Below the pieces are notes generated by a model. It did not search any database, was not told where the DNA came from, and was given only the letters and a program-made list of their open reading frames with translations. DNA of 64,000 nt from an uncultured Actinomycetes bacterium (GTDB lineage: Bacteria; Actinomycetota; Actinomycetes; Nanopelagicales; Nanopelagicaceae), in NCBI GenBank assembly GCA_903836945.1, contig CAILSO010000008.1, forward strand, positions 1-64,000. Direction: 5' to 3'. A program made the translations under genes and the position numbers. This document shows, piece by piece, positions 59,316 to 64,000 of this stretch; the stretch's first letter is position 1, and every line of letters starts with the position of its first letter.

Positions 59316-59915
59316 TTAAGAGAGCGCCGGAATGGTTTTAGGCTTAAAAGCAGCTCTTTTCGCCTCAAATGCTGAGACTTCATCGATCTTTTTCATTGTT
59401 AGACCAATATCATCAAGCCCTTCCATCAAACGCCAGCGGGTGTAATCATCAATCTCAAAGTAGATGGATTTGCCGGAGTAAGAAACCGTTTTGCTCTCTA
59501 GATCAACAGTGAGTTCTGTCTTTGGATCGCTCTCAATTGCGCTCCAGATCGCTTCGACTTCTCCTTGTGGCAATACAACTGTTAGGAGTCCAGCCTTCTG
59601 GGAATTTCCGCGGAAGATATCGGCAAAACGGCTTGAGATAACAACCTTAAATCCATAGTTTTGCAGCGCCCAGACGGCATGCTCTCTTGAAGAGCCGGTT
59701 CCAAAATCAACGCCCGCTACCAAGATCGTCGCTCCGCTAAATTCTGGTTTATTTAAAACAAATTCTGGATCGTTTCGCCAAGCGCCAAAGAGGCCATCTT
59801 CAAATCCGCTCTTGGTAACGCGCTTTAAATAGACGGCTGGAATGATTTGATCGGTATCAACATTTGAACGGCGAAGCGGAAGCACGCTTCCGGTATGTGA
59901 AATATATTTATCCAT
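59316..59915 (-). CDS. leuD: 3-isopropylmalate dehydratase small subunit
   Basis: The 199-residue swivel-domain subunit has [14 protein letters not shown] and [17 protein letters not shown]. With LeuC it isomerises 2-isopropylmalate to 3-isopropylmalate in leucine synthesis. It follows leuC after 27 bases and ends at two adjacent hairpins. Confidence 0.96.
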   Translation of the reverse strand: MDKYISHTGSVLPLRRSNVDTDQIIPAVYLKRVTKSGFEDGLFGAWRNDPEFVLNKPEFSGATILVAGVDFGTGSSREHAVWALQNYGFKVVISSRFADIFRGNSQKAGLLTVVLPQGEVEAIWSAIESDPKTELTVDLESKTVSYSGKSIYFEIDDYTRWRLMEGLDDIGLTMKKIDEVSAFEAKRAAFKPKTIPALS

Positions 59916-59942
59916 TTTTTTTCTCTCTTCTCTTAATCTCTC

Positions 59943-61340
59943 TTAAAGATCCGCCGGTGATGACAAGGTGCCCCGAATTGCAGTAGCTGCTGCTACCAGT
60001 GGGCTTACTAAGTGGGTACGACCACCCTTGCCCTGACGACCTTCGAAGTTACGGTTAGATGTTGAAGCGGCTCGTTCGCCAACAGTGAGTTGATCAGGAT
60101 TCATGCCAAGGCACATTGAGCAACCGGCAGTACGCCATTCCGCACCAAAATCAATAAATACTTTATCTAGGCCCTCTGCTTCTGCCTGCAAGCGAACTCT
60201 TGCTGATCCTGGAACAACTAACATGCGAACTTTTTCATTCTTCTTCTTGCCCTTAATGACATCTGCCGCTGCGCGAAGATCCTCAATGCGACCATTGGTG
60301 CATGAGCCGAGAAAGATCGTATCTACGGTGATTTCTTTTAGCGGCGTACCAGCTGTTAGACCCATATAAGTCAGCGCTCTTTCCGCTGCGCCACGTTCTT
60401 CAACGTCGGCGATATCTGCCGGGTTTGGCACCTTTGCATTTAGAGGTAGTCCTTGGCCAGGATTGGTGCCCCAAGTTACAAATGGCTCTAATTCATCGGC
60501 GTTAATCGTGATCTCTTTATCGAACTTTGCATCCGCATCGCTCTTGAGCGTCTTCCAGTATGCAATAGCTGCTTCCCAATCCGCCCCCTTAGGCGCATGA
60601 GGCTTCTCCTTTAAATATTCAAAGGTAACTTCATCAGGTGCGATCAATCCGGCGCGGGCCCCGGCTTCAATCGACATGTTGCAAACGGTCATGCGTGATT
60701 CCATCGAAAGTGCTTGAATCGCAGAGCCGCGATATTCAAGGACATAGCCTTGACCGCCACCGGTTCCAATTTTTGCAATGATCGCCAAGATAATATCTTT
60801 TGAAGTAACGCCAGGCTTTAACTTTCCTTCAACGTTGATCGCCATTGTCTTTGGGCGAACCAATGGAAGCGTCTGTGTCGCTAGAACGTGTTCAACTTCA
60901 GATGTGCCGATACCAAAGGCAAGTGCGCCAAATGCGCCATGCGTTGAGGTGTGTGAATCACCGCAGACGATGGTCATTCCTGGTTGGGTAATTCCAAGTT
61001 GTGGTCCTACTACATGGACGATTCCTTGATCGATATCGCCAAGTGAGTGAATGCGAACACCAAACTCAGCAGCATTCTTGCGAAGCGTATCGACCTGCAA
61101 TTTAGAAACTGGATCGGCGATTGGTTTATCAATATTTAGCGTTGGCACATTGTGATCTTCGGTAGCGATAGTTAAATCGGGACGACGCACCTTGCGATTA
61201 GCCAGACGCAAGCCATCAAAAGCTTGTGGGCTAGTAACTTCGTGAATCAGGTGTAGATCGATGTAGAGCAGATCTGGTTCGCCGGGATTGCTTGAAACAA
61301 TATGATCGGCCCAAATCTTCTGCGCTAACGTGTTTCCCAT
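59943..61340 (-). CDS. leuC: 3-isopropylmalate dehydratase large subunit
   Basis: The 465-residue 4Fe-4S enzyme has [35 protein letters not shown], the cluster cysteines in [12 protein letters not shown] and [11 protein letters not shown], and NRNFEGRQG. It is co-transcribed with leuD. A GGAGAGG Shine-Dalgarno lies 5 bases before the ATG. It is divergent from an NdgR-type regulator, and a palindrome between the two genes is a likely control site. Confidence 0.97.
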   Translation of the reverse strand: MGNTLAQKIWADHIVSSNPGEPDLLYIDLHLIHEVTSPQAFDGLRLANRKVRRPDLTIATEDHNVPTLNIDKPIADPVSKLQVDTLRKNAAEFGVRIHSLGDIDQGIVHVVGPQLGITQPGMTIVCGDSHTSTHGAFGALAFGIGTSEVEHVLATQTLPLVRPKTMAINVEGKLKPGVTSKDIILAIIAKIGTGGGQGYVLEYRGSAIQALSMESRMTVCNMSIEAGARAGLIAPDEVTFEYLKEKPHAPKGADWEAAIAYWKTLKSDADAKFDKEITINADELEPFVTWGTNPGQGLPLNAKVPNPADIADVEERGAAERALTYMGLTAGTPLKEITVDTIFLGSCTNGRIEDLRAAADVIKGKKKNEKVRMLVVPGSARVRLQAEAEGLDKVFIDFGAEWRTAGCSMCLGMNPDQLTVGERAASTSNRNFEGRQGKGGRTHLVSPLVAAATAIRGTLSSPADL

Positions 61341-61363
61341 TTAACCTCTCCAAAGAGCTAAAC

Positions 61364-61392
61364 TTGCATTTCACTATATGAGATGCGAGTAT
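61364..61392 (+). promoter_or_regulatory. Leaderless promoter of ndgR
   Basis: TTGCAT (61364-61369), a 17-base spacer and GAGTAT (61387-61392), then 6 bases to GTG 61399. Confidence 0.6.
61366..61386. promoter_or_regulatory. Candidate NdgR operator (inverted repeat)
   Basis: GCATTTCA-N5-TGAGATGC is a 7-of-8 matched inverted repeat. It overlaps the -35/-10 spacer of ndgR and lies about 30 bases upstream of leuC, so one bound dimer could control both genes. Confidence 0.55.
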
Positions 61393-61398
61393 TACATC

Positions 61399-62115
61399 GT
61401 GGACAATAAGAATAGCGGAGTTGGCGTTTTAGACAAAGCCGTAGCAATCCTGGCCTGCTTAGAAGCCGGCCCGCATTCACTTTCTGATTTAGTTGCTGCG
61501 ACTGGAATTGCTAGACCAACTGCCCATCGATTAGCCGTGGCCTTAGAACACCACCGCTTAGTCTCACGCGATTATTCTGGGCGCTTTGTTCTCGGCAACC
61601 GCTCCTCTGAATTAGCCCAAGCAGCTGGTGAAGATCGATTACTTGCAGTTGCAAGTTCGGCCCTTACCGCACTTCGAGATGCAACAAGTGAGAGCGCGCA
61701 GCTTTATCGCAGACTTGGCGATCAAAGAATCTGTGTTGCAACCGAGGAGCGCTTATCTGGACTACGCGATTCTGTTCCGATCGGTACCGTCTTAACCATG
61801 CAGGCTGGTTCGGCGGCGCAAGTTTTACTTGCGTGGGAGGAGCCAGAGAAATTACGACGCGGCTTGGTAAATGCAAAGTTTACTGCCGCCTCCCTTTCTG
61901 CAGTACGTCGTCGTGGTTGGGCGCAATCAGTTGGCGAACGTGAAGCCGGCGTCGCCTCGGTTTCAGCACCTGTGCGCGGGCCAAATAATAAAGTTATCGC
62001 AGCAGTAAGTATTTCTGGTCCAGTTGAAAGACTAGGCCGCCAACCTGGTCGTCTTCATGCTGCGGCAGTGATGGCTACCGCGGCACGCTTGACTGAGTAT
62101 GTCTCTAAAAAATAG
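61399..62115 (+). CDS. ndgR: IclR-family regulator NdgR/LtbR type
   Basis: The protein is 238 residues from GTG 61399. It begins MDNKNSGVGVLDKAVAIL, the expected NdgR N-terminus; the track start 7 codons upstream lacks support. The winged HTH is SLSDLVAATGIARPTAHRLA, and the effector domain has AGEDRLLAVASSAL, RRRGWAQSVGEREAG and VSAPVRGPNNKVIAAVSISG. Orthologues in Streptomyces and Corynebacterium (LtbR, AreB) control leuCD and other amino-acid genes, and the divergent leuCD here is the same arrangement. Confidence 0.93.
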   Translation: MDNKNSGVGVLDKAVAILACLEAGPHSLSDLVAATGIARPTAHRLAVALEHHRLVSRDYSGRFVLGNRSSELAQAAGEDRLLAVASSALTALRDATSESAQLYRRLGDQRICVATEERLSGLRDSVPIGTVLTMQAGSAAQVLLAWEEPEKLRRGLVNAKFTAASLSAVRRRGWAQSVGEREAGVASVSAPVRGPNNKVIAAVSISGPVERLGRQPGRLHAAAVMATAARLTEYVSKK

Positions 62116-62163
62116 GCTCTGACAAGTAGGCAATAAGAATTCAATAAGAATTAAGGTATGAAA

Positions 62164-62667
62164 ATGAAGCACAAATCTATTTATGTGGGGCTAATTAGCG
62201 CGCTACTTATAACAAATTCCATCCCAGTAAATGCCATGTCTATGGGAGCTATTGGCCTACCTAATCCAAAGTTAACTCCCGGTGCAATCGATCCTCGAGT
62301 GACACAATCAAATATTTCTTCAACCATCTGTGTAATTGGATATACCAAGACGGTTCGCCCGCCAGTTAGTTACACAAATGGCCTCAAGTATCGCCAGCTA
62401 CATAGTGGCTACAACGTTCAGGGCGATTTAAATATGCGCGATTACGAAGAGGATCATTTAATTCCACTTGAAGTTGGTGGCAATCCAAGTAGCGAGAAGA
62501 ATCTCTTTCCACAATATTATGCAGCTACCTTTGGCGCGCGAGTTAAAGATCAATTAGAAAATAAGATTCACTTGCTAGTTTGTTCTGGACGGATCTCATT
62601 GAAAGAAGGCCAGAGCGCTTTTACGCCCGACTGGAGCATTGGTTATAAAAAATATATGAAGTACTGA
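62164..62667 (+). CDS. Secreted HNH-like protein
   Basis: From ATG 62164 (AAGG 7 bases upstream; the track ATG at 62158 is too close to it) the 167-residue protein has a Sec signal peptide (SIYVGLISALLITNSIPVNA). The mature region has STICVIGYTKTVRPP, then DYEEDHLIPLEVGGNPSSEKNLFPQ. The DHLIPLEVGG segment resembles the DH core of HNH endonucleases, and two cysteines (STIC and LVC) could form a disulfide. An extracytoplasmic nuclease is plausible but unproved. It is followed by the tRNA pair. Confidence 0.7.
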   Translation: MKHKSIYVGLISALLITNSIPVNAMSMGAIGLPNPKLTPGAIDPRVTQSNISSTICVIGYTKTVRPPVSYTNGLKYRQLHSGYNVQGDLNMRDYEEDHLIPLEVGGNPSSEKNLFPQYYAATFGARVKDQLENKIHLLVCSGRISLKEGQSAFTPDWSIGYKKYMKY

Positions 62668-62684
62668 TTCCTAGGTTTTGTTGG

Positions 62685-62757
62685 TAGCCCCGACGGGATT
62701 CGAACCCGCGTAGCTGGCTTGAGAAGCCAGAGTCCTAGGCCACTAGACGACGGGGCC
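62685..62757 (-). tRNA. tRNA-Glu (CTC anticodon)
   Basis: The 73-nt cloverleaf folds fully. The acceptor GGCCCCG pairs with CGGGGCT, the anticodon stem CTGGC/GCCAG encloses the loop TTCTCAA, and the T-arm is GCGGG-TTCGAAT-CCCGT. The CCA end is not encoded. It lies close to gltX, which encodes its synthetase. Confidence 0.97.
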
Positions 62758-62787
62758 AAGATTTTCGTGCGTATTAAGTTTTTCTAG

Positions 62788-62859
62788 CTGGGGTACCAGG
62801 ACTCGAACCTAGACAAGCTGAACCAGAATCAGCTGGGCTGCCAATTACCCCATACCCCA
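62788..62859 (-). tRNA. tRNA-Gln (CTG anticodon)
   Basis: The 72-nt cloverleaf has acceptor TGGGGTA/TACCCCA and anticodon stem GCTGA/TCAGC with loop TTCTGGT. It lies 30 bases from tRNA-Glu on the same strand. In organisms lacking GlnRS it is first charged with Glu by GltX. Confidence 0.96.
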
Positions 62860-62931
62860 CCAACTTCATTTACCAGCCCACTTTGAGCCATTAAAGAAAT
62901 TAGTTGGCTAAGGATACCTGACGGCGCCTGG

Positions 62932-64000
62932 CTAATTTATCGCAGCCGCTATGCGGGCAAGGGCTCGATCGCGACCAAGTAATTCCATAGATTCAAAGAG
63001 CGGCGGAGAAATATGACTTCCAGTGATGGCCACACGGACCGCACCGAATGCGATTCGAGGCTTAAGGGCCATCTCCTCTATTAAGGCGGCGCGAAGGATT
63101 TCTTCAATTGAAGAATGACTCCAATCAGAGAGCCCCTGCAGAACTTCACTTGCTTTAGCTAGAACTGCCTGCGATTGCGCATCAGCAATCTTTGGCAGCT
63201 CCTCACTATCAATTACGAAGTTCTTGGCAAATAGGAATTTGAGCATCGGCGTAACCTCGGCCAAGGTCGCAATTCGCTCTTGAATAATTGGAAGCGCGGT
63301 CTTTACGATTGTCAGCTCTTCTGGAGTTCCAGAAATTACGCCATCTTTAATTAAGAATGGCACGCTACGGCTTAGCAAATCATCAATAGTTAGCAATCGA
63401 ATCTTGTCGCCGTTTATGGCTTCCAACTTCTTCATATCGAATCTAGCTGGACTTGAGTGAACTCGTTCTACTGTGAATAGCTCGGTTAGCTCTTGCATCG
63501 TTACGTTCTCACGATCTTCACCAGGTGACCAACCTAGAAGTGCTAAGTAATTGCAGATCGCCTCTGGTAAGAATCCGCGATCGCGATACCAGGCGATTGA
63601 AACTTCACCATTTCGCTTTGAAAGTTTGGCATTATCTTGACCCATTACAAATGGCAGATGCGCAAAAGTTGGATAATCAGATGGCGCAACGCCCATCGCT
63701 TGGTAGACCCGAATCTGTCTTGGGGTTGAGGAGAGCAAATCTTCACCTCTAAGTACATGGGTTACCTTCATCATCACATCATCGACTGCGACGGCCAAGG
63801 TGTAGAGCGGTGAACCATCACCGCGAACTAGTACAAAATCCGGCACGAAGTTGTGATCGAAGGTAACTTCTCCGCGAATAGAATCGGTGAAAGTTGTTGA
63901 GCCATCCGGCATGCGCATCCGCAATACTGGCTTGCGACCTTCCGACTTGTAACGAGCTAAATCTGATTCCGAGATGGTGCGGCACTTTCCATCATAACCC
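62932..64000 (-). CDS. gltX: Glutamyl-tRNA synthetase, C-terminal part (5' end outside window)
   Basis: The open frame continues past the window edge, through YDGKCRTISESDLARYK and RKPVLRMRMPDG, so the track ATG at 63924 is internal. Class I synthetase features are LRGEDLLSSTPRQIRVYQAMG and the KMSKS-type loop KLSKRNGE, then the anticodon-binding helical domain. The HIGH motif lies outside. It charges tRNA-Glu, and in most actinobacteria also tRNA-Gln for later amidation; both tRNA genes sit just downstream. Confidence 0.95.
   Translation of the reverse strand, partial: GYDGKCRTISESDLARYKSEGRKPVLRMRMPDGSTTFTDSIRGEVTFDHNFVPDFVLVRGDGSPLYTLAVAVDDVMMKVTHVLRGEDLLSSTPRQIRVYQAMGVAPSDYPTFAHLPFVMGQDNAKLSKRNGEVSIAWYRDRGFLPEAICNYLALLGWSPGEDRENVTMQELTELFTVERVHSSPARFDMKKLEAINGDKIRLLTIDDLLSRSVPFLIKDGVISGTPEELTIVKTALPIIQERIATLAEVTPMLKFLFAKNFVIDSEELPKIADAQSQAVLAKASEVLQGLSDWSHSSIEEILRAALIEEMALKPRIAFGAVRVAITGSHISPPLFESMELLGRDRALARIAAAIN

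Overview
The window is a gene-dense stretch of a small-genome actinobacterium. The actinobacterial markers are the DUF3000, DUF3093, DUF3159 and DUF4193 families, an NdgR-type IclR regulator divergent from leuCD, a PimB-like mannosyltransferase, the rpsP-kh-rimM-trmD and amt-glnB-glnD clusters, an HU protein with a lysine-rich tail, and a fused FadB. Base composition looks moderate rather than high G+C, intergenic gaps are very short and several genes overlap. This fits the freshwater acI group (Nanopelagicales, Planktophila-like). The lineage is inferred from gene content, not from a database search.

Layout. 1-6 kb: end of an ABC-F gene, a class III aminotransferase divergent from a glutamine amidotransferase and a DHA2-type MFS exporter, then an SDR/enoyl-CoA hydratase pair. 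6-18 kb: membrane proteins, a LysE exporter, a PD-(D/E)XK nuclease-like protein, lipid and envelope genes (plsC, fadD, pimB, NlpC/P60 hydrolase), a ROK sugar kinase and small regulators. 17.7-30 kb: DUF3000, rnd, an FTR1-type iron permease, fadA-fadB, dxs, acnA and an RNA methyltransferase. 29.6-33.5 kb: a TrkA pair, dut, a thioesterase and actinobacterial DUFs. 33.5-53 kb: a long minus-strand block with an acyl-ACP desaturase, trmD-rimM-khpA-rpsP, ffh, glnD-glnB-amt, ftsY, smc, mutM, rnc, rpmF, yceD, a DivIVA-like gene, coaD, rsmD and recG. 53-64 kb: rpmB, ACC deaminase, thiL, an Lrp-type domain, ddl, gpsA, plsC, hup, leuDC with its divergent regulator, a secreted HNH-like protein, tRNA-Glu, tRNA-Gln and the 3' part of gltX.

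Working together: fadD, fadA, fadB and the SDR/hydratase pair form beta-oxidation capacity, and plsC (two copies), gpsA, desaturase and pimB build membrane lipids. amt-glnB-glnD is a nitrogen-sensing operon with a GlnR-like box upstream. ffh, ftsY, smc, rnc and the ribosomal protein genes are the core information and secretion machinery.

The strongest genome-scale signal is regulatory. Across the window, start codons that begin a transcription unit repeatedly sit exactly 6 (18 cases) or 7 (4 cases) bases after a TANNNT -10 hexamer with no Shine-Dalgarno sequence, so these mRNAs are predicted to be leaderless. Genes inside operons and a few abundant-product genes keep Shine-Dalgarno sequences. 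A second theme is short 12-16 bp tandem repeats placed at gene boundaries (three loci). I see no CRISPR array, insertion sequence, prophage or rRNA. I did not identify a clearly new multi-gene defence or metabolic system.
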